From: Sipunculus nudus
Lineage: Eukaryota > Annelida > Sipuncula > Golfingiida > Sipunculidae
Direction of reading: 5' to 3'
Length of the DNA stretch: 64,000 nt
Assembly (NCBI GenBank): GCA_026874595.1
Contig: CM049311.1
Location: forward strand, 41,047,676 to 41,111,675
Part shown: piece after piece, positions 48,151-59,019 of the stretch
Layout of the letters: each line of letters starts with the position of its first letter
Numbering within the stretch: position 1 is the first letter of the stretch
Notes under the pieces: generated by a model
Told to the model about the DNA's origin: nothing
Databases searched by the model: none
What the model saw: the letters and a program-made list of their open reading frames with translations, nothing else
Translations under genes and position numbers: made by a program

Positions 48151-49303
48151 CAAAACAGTGGTGGAAAATCAATGGTCCTGATACTCCTGGGTTTGAAAAC
48201 GATATGGAAGAGGATCCTTTTTGGGGTGTATCGTTGATCAATACGGGACCTTTTTTGAATTGTCCATACATCATTTTTACCACCCTCCTCGTTTACGTAA
48301 AGAATTATTAGAAATCCGAGAAAGTTTTCATATGGACGCGAAACTGTTATCCATTCCAGTTTTTCATAAAACCCGGTCGGATCCGCATACGTATAAAGCG
48401 TATAAACAATTACAATCGTATCAAACTTGGGTATGGTATTTATTAAATGCAGAGTATATGGTCTATCTGAACAATTAAAACAAAATTATGCTTATCTTTT
48501 GGCGGCGATTAAAATTCCTGATATGCAGGAAACTGTTCCGATCGGAATTCATCGGATTTCAGAATACATTAAAACGGATGGAACCGTGGATTTAGATACA
48601 TCGTATTCCCCGTGGTATGACTCATTCAATGAACATCAAATCCGAAAATACCATGCTAAATATTTAAAAGTGAAAAAAACACGATTAAGTCTGAACGGGA
48701 TTAATTTTATGAACGGGATAAAATAGCTGTGGCTGATAAAGCTACCATGGGAGTAAAGATGGGGTTGGGAAACCGTTTATTGGCGCGCCGACATGGGAAC
48801 CGTTAAAATCTCTACAGGAAATCCCTGAATTATACCCCCCCCCCCTGGAAAAAATGGAAACGATGAAACGGCAGTTTTGGTTAAACTAAACACAATTGGA
48901 TTTAGCCAAAGAATGTTTAATTAAAGTCACACATTTTTTTCGCAAATATTCGTTTGGCGATACTAGGGAAGAAGATCATAATCCTGCCCGTCGTCCGTGG
49001 GCGAAACTGCATAATAAAGTGAACCAATGGGTTAAAGAATTATGGTGGTATGAAATGGTGTATCATGTTTACGCGTTTCCGCAACCGGGATTTTGGAAAC
49101 ATCCAACTCCCTTTAAAGATTATTATAAAGAAAAGGCGGAAAAGATGCAGGGTATTGGAAACAAGAAACAAGAACAAGAAAATTTAAAAAAAAAAAGAAA
49201 TAAAAAAAAAAATAAACCACGAACATTAAAAAATATCCACCTGGGATTAACCGAAATAAAAAAAAGGGTTTTTCAGTGTATCATGAAAATAAAGAACGTG
49301 TAA
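48151..49303 (+). pseudogene. Unknown Polinton gene remnant, aromatic-rich
   Basis: Three long frame pieces follow one another on the plus strand: 48,221-48,478, 48,427-48,726 and 48,896-49,303. Notable text is YKQLQSYQTWVWYLLNAEYM, IKTDGTVDLDTSYSPWYDSF and KELWWYEMVYHVYAFPQPGF, ending in a Lys-rich tail (49,150-49,230). A C-run at 48,836-48,846 and A-runs coincide with frame changes, so sequence error may account for some of them. The total would be some 350 codons. It is rich in Trp and Tyr, as structural proteins can be, but I recognise no family and do not assign a function. Confidence 0.5.
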
Positions 49304-49511
49304 TTTAAGTTTATTAAGATAAAAACAACGAGTGGATAATAAAGTAGAAGTGATTTCTGAAAAAAAAAACCAAGCTGGAATAGAATACCGTGAAAAAATG
49401 AAAAACTGGTATTCGGTAGGGAAATCGGTATTCAATGCACCCTTTGATACAGGAGAAGGAAGAACGGTGGGAGTATAAAAGGAAGTTATTTAACCGGGAA
49501 CATACAGAAAA

Positions 49512-50032
49512 ATGGCACGTTTTAGCGTGTATAAACCGCGAGGTTTTGCTTCTGTAGGAAGATCTGCCCTAGGATTTTCGAAAGCTGGAATAAGTGGAGC
49601 AGCGGGAAACGAGCGGGTCCGAGCAGTGTTTTAACCCAAAACGTAAAATTAAGATGGCCCAATTTTAATCCGAATCGAGTCCATCCTGCCCGACCACCCC
49701 TGGGAAGCGGACCGCCGCCCGTCCGGGACCTGTTCGTCCACCACCCCAATCACGTCCTGCAGGAGTAGAAGACCTCTATTTCGTAGTGGTCCTCAGGGAG
49801 GACCACCGCCCCGTAGACCCGCCAGTATACCCCCTAGAAAACCTCCGATACAACGGGGTCCTCCATCTCGGGGAATGTCACACAGGAGACAATCCCATTC
49901 TCCGTTACAAAGAAAAGCGTCCATGAGGACACAACCACCTAAACCGAAACGGCAAAAAACTATTGCTCCTTTAAAATATGGAGTTAGATCAACCCCCAAA
50001 AGGAAAACACCGAACAACACAACAATATTTTA
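49512..50032 (+). pseudogene. Pro/Arg-rich basic protein remnant (Polinton)
   Basis: A frame starts at ATG 49,512 with MARFSVYKPRGFASVGRSAL, then breaks near 49,625. From about 49,780 a second frame reads GPPPRRPASIPPRKPP, SRGMSHRRQSHSPLQRK, PPKPKRQK and IAPLKYGVRSTPKRKT, with a stop at 50,030-50,032. It is strongly basic and proline-rich, like DNA-binding or capsid-associated proteins of double-jelly-roll viruses, but similarity to a named family is not shown. A minus-strand frame in the same place (glycine-rich) is a composition shadow. Confidence 0.5.
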
Positions 50033-50870
50033 AAAAAAAACCTAATACAACAAAGAAACATTAAAAAAGAAGAAATTAAGGGAAAAAAAACAACTTAAAA
50101 TTGAACAAATCAAGAAAAAAAAAACAAAAAGGATTTAAGAAAAAAATGGAGAAGGTAAGAAAAAAAAAGAAAATAAGAAAAAAAGAGAAGAAACGAAGAA
50201 AGAAGAAGAAAAAAGACGAGAAAAAGAAAAAAAACGAAAAGCAAAAGTAAATGATTATTTAGAAAATAAAAAAATATAAGAGAAGGTAAAGAAGAATTGC
50301 AAAAATTAAAAACTGCTTTGAATAAAGTGCAAGAAAGTATTGATAGTAGAAATATTAAAGCTAAAAAGTTAAAAGTTGAATAGAAAAAGTTAAAATAAAA
50401 TCAGGAAGTAAAGCAATTGCAAAAAAAGACTTTAAAGTCATACAAAGTAAAGAAGACACGTCATATTAAAGGGTGTACAAAATGAAGTTTTAAAAAGCGT
50501 GGGAATTCAAGGAATTGAACAAATAGCACAGGAAATTTGAGGGAATGCCGCCACAAGTTCCGGGGTAGATAAAAAAATTGGGCATATGGCAGGTATTATG
50601 TGAAACAAATGCAAAGGCAAACGAAATTTTATTAAAAAAGAAAAAGAAGAACAACCACGGGTAAAAGATGTGACGAGTGGATAAGAAATGAAAGAAAAAC
50701 CCACAAGGTCTATAGCGTAAGCTTACGGGCAAGTAATAGAACAAGCGATAGCTATGGTAAAACATTCTTTACATTAGGAAAAGTCGCTAAACGAATTGAC
50801 TTAAAAGTGGCTCGAATACGTCCTATAGGAACAGGAACGGTATCAGACATGTAGAAGATATATATTATAA
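50033..50870 (+). pseudogene. Lys/Glu-rich, coiled-coil-like gene remnant (Polinton)
   Basis: 50,033-50,400 is almost all A and G on the plus strand. Read in frame, it gives KKE-type runs such as KKREETKKEEEKRREKEKK, typical of a charged helix. Further frame pieces at 50,400-50,870 read KSGSKAIAKKDFKVIQSKED, then later LGKVAKRIDLKVARIRPIGT (about 50,778-50,840). Long A-runs make the frame uncertain here. I cannot name the family. It could be one protein with the preceding basic gene or a separate structural protein. Confidence 0.45.
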
Positions 50871-52230
50871 ATCGACTTTAAGCAGTCTTTCGTAAGCGAA
50901 ATGAATCAAGACCACGTTTACATGTATTCTCAATTCAATCCAGACGATCAAGTGCCCATTTAACCCGTCCTTTGTACAATCCCACGCAATCGTGGGAAGT
51001 CACTGGTGATTTAATCACGTACCTCTGACAAAAAGGTGTATGTTTTCTCAAACAAGCTACAATGAAATTTGCATAACGCAAAGTAGATGCGGAAAGTTCA
51101 CATGATATTGATAACATGAAATTATTCCCGAATTTAAAACAAAATTTAAATGTGGACAACCTTCCAGTGGATTTAGTTAAATCTATAAGGTGTAAAGAAT
51201 ATGTAGAATACGAACCAACGGTATAACGTTTGATTATGGTTGTGATGTAAATTTAAAACCGGAAGAATATACCAATTATTTAAACGGGGCATTAAAAGTC
51301 TTATTTAAATATACACCTTGTAAGAAAAAAAGCTCATGCAAGGAGAGACCAAATGGATATGAATGATAATTCCCCGTAATACGACCATGATTTTTTGTTT
51401 GAATTTATATATGGCAGGAAACCGAAAAAATAATTTTAACGATATAATTTATTAAAAATAAAGGTGAAGTGAATAAAACATATTTTTACGGATTACATTT
51501 ATAGGATTTATTTTTCGTTAGGAATTTTAAGTTATTTTGGTGTCACGCAAGATGTGACATTTTTCCGTAAAATCATTTTAAAAAATGTCATGTTTTATTT
51601 AAATACAATACAAAAATTATATGTAATCTTATTGAACCGGAAAAAGTATTGGAATATACAACAATCTTAAAAAATATTAGGAAAAAATAATTTTAAATCG
51701 AAATAAATCTTGGTCAGAAAATGGCACATCAACAGTACATGGCCAAATTGGGAACGGTTAACGCTGACTTACGAATTTGAAAAAGTAAATTACAGAATCC
51801 CGTACGTTTATGTTATCGAGCAATTTAATACAACGAGTTATATTTTGGGATGGGAAGATCAAGAAAGCCGTGCGGATATGTACCCATTATAATTCTGGCC
51901 GTCCACGGCACATGGGCAATAGGAACCGAGAAGTTTGATTTTTTCCCGGGTGCAATCGAATCAACAAACCAATATTGTTATTTTTAAATTGCAAGATATG
52001 GATTCCCAACACACGTAAATGTTAGAAAACAATGTGATGGTCTGGTTACTTTTCCGGTATAACCCGAAACCCAAGCACAGTATATTTTATCAACCAATCC
52101 CCCACCCCCGTCGGTTGGACGAATCAAGTGATTGTTCCGATATGATCCAATCGTACGCAGGGGTTACCCGTCATTCTATTGAGCAGGAGGTTATATAAAC
52201 CCGGCCAGAATTCTAAAAAGGTGTGAACAA
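50871..52230 (+). pseudogene. Unknown Polinton gene remnants
   Basis: Pieces on the plus strand include HVYMYSQFNPDDQVP (50,912-50,957), KLFPNLKQNLNVDNLPVDLV (about 51,119-51,178) and the frame at 51,710-51,892 with WERLTLTYEFEKVNYRIPYV and SYILGWEDQESRADMYPL. The sequences look protein-coding, with many aromatic and beta-prone residues, and could be capsid-related. No named family is recognised. Frameshifts and stops occur every 30 to 80 codons. Confidence 0.45.
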
Positions 52231-52232
52231 AA

Positions 52233-52740
52233 ATGGATTTCACATCACAAGCCTTTAAATATGCGCCTTCGTACACACCAAATACCGGTTTAAACAAACC
52301 TGTGGTAAGTTTTGCTTCTTATTTTATTGTACAGTTGGGAAAAGGAAACGACTCGTTACCGTAATCCAAAGTGGACAAATTATTAAAGTACGATATCGAT
52401 ACCTTAGTCACTTCTGAATTTTCCTACCAGGAAGGTAATTTAAAAAAAAAAACTAAAACAGAACAACGACGTAAAATCCAGGATTTTATCAAAAGAATTA
52501 TGCAAAAATTGGTGTACGTCTTAACCGGAGAAAAAAAGTTCCTCCTCTGGAAGAGATTTGAGTAAAAATGGACGATCTCCCGAGATATACGAATAGAAAA
52601 ACATAAAATAATCTATGACGTCACACATGAAGTGGATTTTTATTTTCCTTTTCGATAAATGGAGAAAGCTTTTGAAAAAGACCCGTACGCTTTTACGGGT
52701 GATGCTAAAAATGCGTACACGTTGTTTAAACCGGTGTAAA
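52233..52740 (+). pseudogene. Unknown Polinton gene remnant, truncated on the right
   Basis: An ATG at 52,233 opens MDFTSQAFKYAPSYTPNTGL and NKPVVSFASYFIVQLGKGND. After a break, the reading continues as KLLKYDIDTLVTSEFSYQEG (52,376-52,435). Later pieces read IIYDVTHEVDFYFPF (about 52,609-52,653) and FEKDPYAFTGDAKNAYTLFK (about 52,669-52,731). It is then cut off by the pyrimidine-rich satellite. The family is unknown. The abrupt loss of coding character at about 52,740 marks the left edge of the foreign insert. Confidence 0.5.
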
Positions 52741-52885
52741 GACTTTAGATTACCCCCCCCCCCCCCCTCTTTCAGGTTAACCCCCCCCCCGGTAATCTGG
52801 TATCGATTTCAGATTACCCCCGGGGGTAGCCTGAACCTGATTTCAGGTTACCCCCTACATTTCAGATTACCCCCCTCACTGATCA
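52741..52885. repeat. CAGATTACCCCC short tandem repeat
   Basis: Irregular copies of (T)CAG(A/G)TTACCCCCC with inserted GGTAACC-type steps lie at 52,741-52,875. C-runs of about 10 to 13 bases occur twice. Confidence 0.85.
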
Positions 52886-55800
52886 AGCTAATATGATTAC
52901 TTTTTGTGTAAATAGGAGATCACCGCTCCAGATATATTTATTTACAACATCCTCAGCTGGCTGGTGATATAGTGGTCAGCTCCGTCGGGCCGTACATGGG
53001 TCTCTCTCTGTCCGTAACCTCTTCATAACACGTATTATCTCAAAAACGTTACTCACATCCCATTTTAATTAACTTGGCAGGTGTATCTTATGGATCTCCT
53101 CAATTGATCAGGTTTTGGTCACACTTACTTGATTTTCATACTTTTTAAGATTTTTTAACGCCCGTCTTATAGACGGATCGTATTATAGTACTAGCATATA
53201 TGTCGGTCCGTCCAATAACCATTGGTATCGCAACGATAACTTACCAGTATTTTGATTGATTTTCAGGAAACTCACTAATAGTATGGACCAATAAAGTATC
53301 TCGCTTGAGTCCGATTCTCTGCAATATCCGAGCATATTTAATGAGGTCAGATGTCACCTACGCTCTTTACACAGCCCTTTAACTATAGGCCTAATCCCTA
53401 TATCGTAAGCGCTGTTTGTTATGACCTCGTATCCTGAATTGCTACACTAGAGGGGAGCACTGTATTTTTTGTCCAATCAGAAGAGACCTTGTGCTGGAAG
53501 ACACGGCCAAGCGAGGAATACACGGAGCCAATCATGTTCATTTCGTTTTGAGGGACAACTCATCGCCCGGGTAACCATCTGAACAGGCCACAGGCCCAAA
53601 GAGAATTGCCCCAGACGTGGTTTGCCTAGGGCCTTGGGCACATAGGATGCACAGCCGGTGAGTTGTAATTCAAACCAAACGTAACAACAAAGGCTGCGTG
53701 CACACCTCGCTGGCTGGTTTCAGTTCTGTAGACAACAGATACATGGCTACGCTGACACAGTCATAATGTCATAATCGAATCGGTCGATGATGCGGGAATA
53801 CAGAGCGAGCAATTAAAATTCTACCGTTAACTCTTATCATGCGGCGCTTGAAGCGCAGCTATGGGCGGAGCCTGGATGCCTGTCGAGTGTTTGTTTATTG
53901 GCACCTGGTTGGCTGCTTGTCACATCATACGCACGTTTTTTCAGCGGACAAGGAACTGCCATCTGGTGTCTAAATATATCATAAACGGTCAAAGCTGGCA
54001 GCGTGAAAATCAGTTGCTTCTTTAGAAGCGCAAGATTTCCGCTGCCTCGGGAGCGTAGATTTCACCAGACTTTGATGTTGCCGTGACCACTTAAAAGGAA
54101 TTTTGATGGCTATAAATCGAACTCACTATGAATAGTTACATAAAGTTTTTCACCCGAGTTCGATTCTAGACAAAACGTGGTGACTGAATGAGGTCAGAGG
54201 TCACAAGAAATACGAGGGGCGTATTATGCTCTCTTGCGGTGATATTGCTTCAATTTCCAATAAAGAATTACATAATCGATGCCAAATGTCTAAAACTACT
54301 TCATATCTACTTCAATTTGAAACTAATAAATTGTTCAATTTCAAGTTAAAATATTTATATGGGAAGCGATATCTCAAATGCCATTACTGTGATCAACTGC
54401 TAATGAAAATGATTAGTAGATTAATCTTTAACCACCCAAACTTTGTCCTGGTAGAAATGTGAATACTACTAAAATATTTTTTTATTAACTTAAGTTGCAT
54501 ATTTATGCAAACTTATTCTATATGTAATAGTATATCAATACTTCACAAATTCCACGCATTTCTGAATTTAGTACATGTTAGCGTGAACAGAAAGATGTTT
54601 GTTTTGGTGAAAACAACTTATCGTCATATACAATAAAACGCCTAACTATTAAAAAAATTAATGAATAAAATAAATAGGTTATTTAGCAAAATATGCTAAT
54701 TATCTGATTAAATATAGGAGATACGAAATAACCCCTATTGCTTGTTGGATTTTACGTTAAAAATTGCATAAGTACCAACCAACTGACCTTTGACACCCCA
54801 TCATCAATACTTTTAGGATTGCCCCTGTCTATACAGTCAGTGTTTACAGTCACATAGCCTATGTTTATGACAATACGACGTTGCAGTTGTATAAAACATT
54901 TTTTTTTGGGATTAAAAACAATGAATACAGTCAATCACGAATGCAGGGATAATGAACGATTTCAGTATTTTAAAGAAGTTTAATGGATTTCTTGATATCA
55001 AATATATACTATATAACTCTTATTGGATTATTTGTGGATTTTAACATTTAATAAGTAAATTTTAAAATTTAAGCATTAATATACTTAACAATTACAGTGT
55101 AAATGATTATAATTAATTCAGGAAACGCAGAATACTAACAACGTGTCAAAACCAGTGTAACTCGTTTTAATATACAAACAAATCGAAAATATAAATCACA
55201 GAAATACATTTTGGCTGCATAAAAAATTATTAGGGAAGAGTATATGCTGGGTTTAATAAATGCTGTTTTTAAAGAATATGCACATTTTAGGTATAGTTTA
55301 TTTCAATTCAGACTTTCAAATGTATTAGGGACTGAAATTTTTGTATGTACTGTTTATGACACAACATTTACATATAAATATAGAAATTACGCCTCATTAT
55401 CACAAATATGGGAATTTTGTGTTTTACAGGCGTAAATGCGTACACTGTACAACAATAATTTATTAGTAATTTCAATGATAATAATTTTACATTGAACATT
55501 TAAAATTTGAAATGTAATGGTAAAACGAAGAAATTCAGCTGAGTGAACAATGTAAATAATATTGGTATACCAAAGAGGCAAAAATTTTTTTTTAAAATTA
55601 CTTGTTTTATATTTAAAATGAAAGTTTGAATAAACTTGAAATATAAAAAAATAAAAAGAATGAAAATTCTATGTTAAAAATCAGAAACACAGTGTAGTAA
55701 AAGTTTAATGGATTAAGCATATTAAAATTATATGTAGAACATAACTTTCTCGGTTTAACAGACAATTCCTAGGGCATTTTAAATATAAAATGTAAAGAAA

Positions 55801-56300
55801 TTTTAATTGTTATTGTAAAAATTATTATTATATTAAATATATTTTTATATGTTAAACTTTGTTTAAAGTTAAAATAAAAGAAGGAAAACCATTTAAGTGG
55901 TTCACTACAACATAGAGACATGACATATTAAAAAGATCGAATTTTACCGGGTTTTTTATTTTGTCTTTCCAAAAAAGTAATCGTTTCGAAATTAAAACCA
56001 TTTTTTCCATGTACAAACCTTATGCCTGACTTCAACGACCTCACTAAACCAGCCAGGAAGATAGCTGCAGTATGCTTGCCAGTTGCCGTATTTCATGATC
56101 ACGAAAGATAGCATTTAAATTATGGATGTAATTATCATACCCAGTTAATCTGCAAGACTGCATGTTTCATTTATAGTTGGCGTATTTATAATTTAAATGG
56201 AGAGAGAATGTTTTGTACCTTTTTGTACTACAGGGATAATGACAATTTGATGATAATAATCATCATCGTAAATTTTACTATTGTTATTATTCCTTATTAT
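52886..56300. other. About 3.5-kb non-viral insert within the Polinton
   Basis: Coding character stops at about 52,740 and resumes at about 56,310 with an integrase C-terminus. Between them lies host-type repeat DNA: a dispersed repeat (53,358-54,056) flanked by direct-repeat arms (53,268-53,357 and 54,118-54,210, sharing ACTCACTA, GAG(T)TCGATTCT and ATGAGGTCAGA.GTCAC), then about 2.1 kb of very AT-rich DNA. Small frames at 54,226-54,462 and 55,244-55,435 have no recognisable domain. Confidence 0.75.
53358..54056 (+). repeat. Dispersed repeat, long copy (inverted relative to 29.0-29.43 kb)
   Basis: It matches the reverse complement of 29,009-29,434 at both ends and in several internal blocks, from CTACGCTCTTTACACAGC on the left to CTTTAGAAGCGCAAGATTTC and CTGCCTCGGGAGCG on the right. 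This copy has about 270 extra bases near 53,610-53,870 that are missing at 29 kb. Confidence 0.88.
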
Positions 56301-56301
56301 A

Positions 56302-56475
56302 AGAAGGAAGCGATGAAAGGTCGTTTTTACCGGGAAGAATTACAAAAGTACGTACCCCCCGTCCGGCCAAAGTGGAAGAAAAAGTAATGGACCTTAAAAA
56401 AGGATGGAAACCGGTGAAATGGAGAGGGTCCCCGGAAAAATACCGCACGTGGATAAAGATAAAAAGAATGACGTG
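56302..56475 (+). pseudogene. Retroviral-type integrase, C-terminal chromodomain-like end (Polinton)
   Basis: Only the last 55 or so residues can be read. The first frame gives GRFYREELQKYVPPVRPKW (from about 56,317). A shift of frame leads into VEEKVMDLKKGWKPVKWRGS and PEKYRTWI (about 56,370-56,455). This matches the linker and chromodomain found at the C-terminus of Polinton integrases, with the aromatic W-R-G and Y-x-x-W pattern. The integrase inserts element DNA into the host genome. The HHCC and DDE core are absent, evidently lost where the 3.5-kb foreign insert now lies. The call rests on a short segment but fits the context well. Confidence 0.7.
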
Positions 56476-57140
56476 GTGCTCGAAAAGTTCAGCATTGTTT
56501 ATTACCCAATTATCGATTATATCTATTTTAATCATTACGGCTTTAACCATTTAGCGGATAGTTTTTGTAATCCGGAAGACCAAACGTATTTGGCAGCTTC
56601 GATGGGGTATATTTTGCCGACCTCGAAACTAAAACGTATAAAAAGAGGTATGGAAATGAAACGGGTATTCCGTTGGAATAATGCGGGCACGATTAACCAC
56701 TGCTACAGGTTTTAGGACTCGTGGTGTACGTTCACGGGCCGGGTTATTGGGCGGGGGGCAAGCTGTAAACGTTGAACCCAGTTCCGCGTTTATTCGGCCG
56801 GAACCTCTACCGATGCAGTTGAAAAAGGCAGTGTGCCTTTAGTTCCGGAAGATATGTTATTTTCTCAAGGGTACCATGTAGAAAACCACGGAACGATTTT
56901 GAACGTATGGGTGTTGGTCCTCCGACTAAGGTCCAGCAAAGGGAAGTCCCTGTGAACAATCAATTTAAGAAAAATTATTTAGCCCTGCATGCTACTTATT
57001 TACCTTATAAAGAACGGTTCCAGTTACCGTTAAGTCAGATGCGAGAACAAGACCAATCGACTTATTGGACTTCAGCTTTACCCGGCCGAGATGTTTGGCG
57101 CAGCGGAGGAAGACCCAATAGTTTACGAAAAAGATTATGA
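56476..57140 (+). pseudogene. Unknown Polinton gene remnants
   Basis: Following the integrase end, one frame reads EKFSIVYYPIIDYIYFNHYG, ADSFCNPEDQTYLAASMGYI and MKRVFRWNNAGTINHCYRF (56,487-56,715). Further pieces at 56,907-57,140 include NNQFKKNYLALHATYLPYKE, RFQLPLSQMREQDQSTYW and ALPGRDVWRSGG. They have the composition of virion proteins but I recognise no family. Stops separate the parts. Confidence 0.45.
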
Positions 57141-57232
57141 GAAAGATACCCTTTAAAACGGGAACGACGGGAGGTAAGAAAAAAACGGGTCTAGTTGTAC
57201 CACTGAGAAAATGTATATAAGGGGAGAGTAGA

Positions 57233-57779
57233 AATGGTTAAGCAATTGTCTCATCCTGAAACGTGCAAAGAAACCGGCCAAAGCCGTAAAACGAACTATG
57301 AACAGTATAACAACCTTAAGACAAAGGGTATATATAGTCAGCGGGACGCCATTATCCTAAATGGTACGGAGGGCGAATATGGTACACTCAAAATTAAAAT
57401 GTAAATGGAAATTAACAACTAAAGTAAAAAAAAATTTTTTTAATTTTGAAAAAGCCCCCCCCCCCCCCCCAAAAAAAAAAAAACAATTCGTAAAGATGCT
57501 AAAGAATGTTTTGACAGTAATGAACGTCGTCCTCAATGGTATAAAAAATTAATGAACCCGTTAACGGGTGGAATTCCTGGGCAAAAAGACGATTACCGTC
57601 CGATAAGAACTGGTGTGCAAGAAAAATGGCTACGTAGAATCCCTGGACGGTTTGCTCAATCTGGCGAAACTCGACGTGGACCTGATACTGCGGCTACGGC
57701 TTACGACAGTTATGTTCCCAATGCCATGGAAGAATGTGAACCGTCATTAATTATGACCCAGAGACCCCGTCCCTCGTAA
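57233..57779 (+). pseudogene. Unknown basic Polinton gene remnant
   Basis: An ATG at 57,235 starts a basic piece. After breaks near a run of C's and A's (57,451-57,483), the reading continues as CFDSNERRPQWYKKLMNPLT (57,511-57,570) and QKDDYRPIRTGVQEKWLRRI (57,582-57,641). RFAQSGETRRGPDTAATAYD (57,648-57,707) and a stop at 57,777 follow. Arg-rich and Pro-rich, it could bind nucleic acid or belong to the virion. Not recognised. Confidence 0.45.
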
Positions 57780-57865
57780 GTGATCACTCGGGATGTGGGT
57801 GACGAGGGGTATCACAATATTTAACCTATATAAAGCAAAACCTTTTTTTTATTGGAAACCAATTA

Positions 57866-58560
57866 TGGCGCGAAGGCGTAAACGAAAAAGCGAAGACGAT
57901 TTGAAACGGCCGCGGAAAAAAACGGCCGCCGTTGAAAAAAAAACCCAAAATCACCTATTGAAATGAAAGTACAAGGGAAAAGGAACAAAATGGCTAGTTT
58001 ATTAAATAAATTAGCAACTCTGAAAAAAAAAACAACCGGACGGCCGGAATTTTCGTGGCAGACCGAGTTTTGTTCCTAAAATCCCCGGGGAGAAAATGTT
58101 GTGCGAGGAAAAGGCGGGGTCCGAATGAAATAAGCATTAAAAACACCTAAACTGAGTGAAGCGGTAAAACGTGCCCTCTTTACAGATTCACCCCCACTGG
58201 CACTTCCTCCACCTAAACCACCCACCCCACCACCTCCGTTACGGTTACTGATCGCTCTGAAACCGTTCAACCGTCCAATTCCTCCACCGGTCAAACCGTA
58301 AGTGAGCACGATCATGTTACCGATCATATTCCACAAACAAAATCCAGTGAAACTGATACCCGTGAAATCAAAATGCAAACGGATATGCCCGTGAGAGCAT
58401 TCAGAGCAACGACCGGGACCCAATCGTTAGTATACCTACCAATGAAATGGCCATTCAGACCCGTCCAACGGTAGGTGGAGGTATAGCCACTCAAACTGAA
58501 GATCCCGGGGATAAAACGCTAGTGGGACCCTTTCCCCAACGCGTACGTGTTAAAAAGGGA
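57866..58560 (+). pseudogene. Basic, then proline-rich Polinton gene remnant
   Basis: An ATG at 57,866 opens MARRRKRKSEDDLKRPRKKT and then AAVEKK, a nuclear-localisation-like or DNA-binding start. Later pieces read PKLSEAVKRALFTDSPPLAL and PPPKPPTPPPP (58,147-58,240), followed by a region rich in Thr and Glu. Core or capsid-accessory proteins of adenovirus-like elements often look like this, but there is no specific similarity to claim. The minus-strand glycine-rich frame over it is a shadow. Confidence 0.45.
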
Positions 58561-59010
58561 TATTAAAGAATCGTTCCGTCGGAATGCTAGTATTGTAGAA
58601 CATTTAGCTTCACAACCATTTAATGGATTAAACTTTACATAAAGAAACGTTTAGTATGTCCCCCGATGAATTTATCCGTATGATCGCTAATCTCAGAAAT
58701 TTTATTATGTATCCGGGAAGATTAAAAAAAAGATAATATGGCATTTGGCAATTTGTAGCTTCTCGAGGCAATATTCCTCCGTATTACCGGGTGGCTTTAA
58801 TTTGGCTCAAACCGTTTTTAAACACACGGGATTACCGTCGAACACTGTACGTAATTTATCCAAAGGCAATTGGAAATTGGAATCGGTAAATACTAGAACC
58901 ATTGAGTTGTGGCTCAAGAATCGTTAGATTGGGTCGGACATGGTTTAATCATTTTAGCTTTAAAATATTTCGCCGGGATATTGGGATAATGGCTTAAGGG
59001 GTTAGTTTAC
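58561..59010 (+). pseudogene. Small unknown Polinton gene remnant with a hydrophobic C-terminal part
   Basis: Pieces read TFSMSPDEFIRMIANLRNFI and MYPGRLKK (58,651-58,728), then FVASRGNIPPYYRVALIWLK (58,752-58,811). Near 58,930-59,005 a hydrophobic segment (HGLIILALKYFAGILG) could span a membrane. It lies directly upstream of the major capsid gene. No family is recognised. Confidence 0.4.
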
Positions 59011-59019
59011 CAATGTCAA

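Noticed and set aside
49522-50020. Minus-strand glycine-rich frames
   Set aside because: They mirror the Pro/Arg-rich plus-strand remnant.
58076-58423. 115-codon glycine-rich minus-strand frame
   Set aside because: It is the complement of a proline-rich plus-strand gene remnant in the Polinton, where all recognisable genes are on the plus strand.
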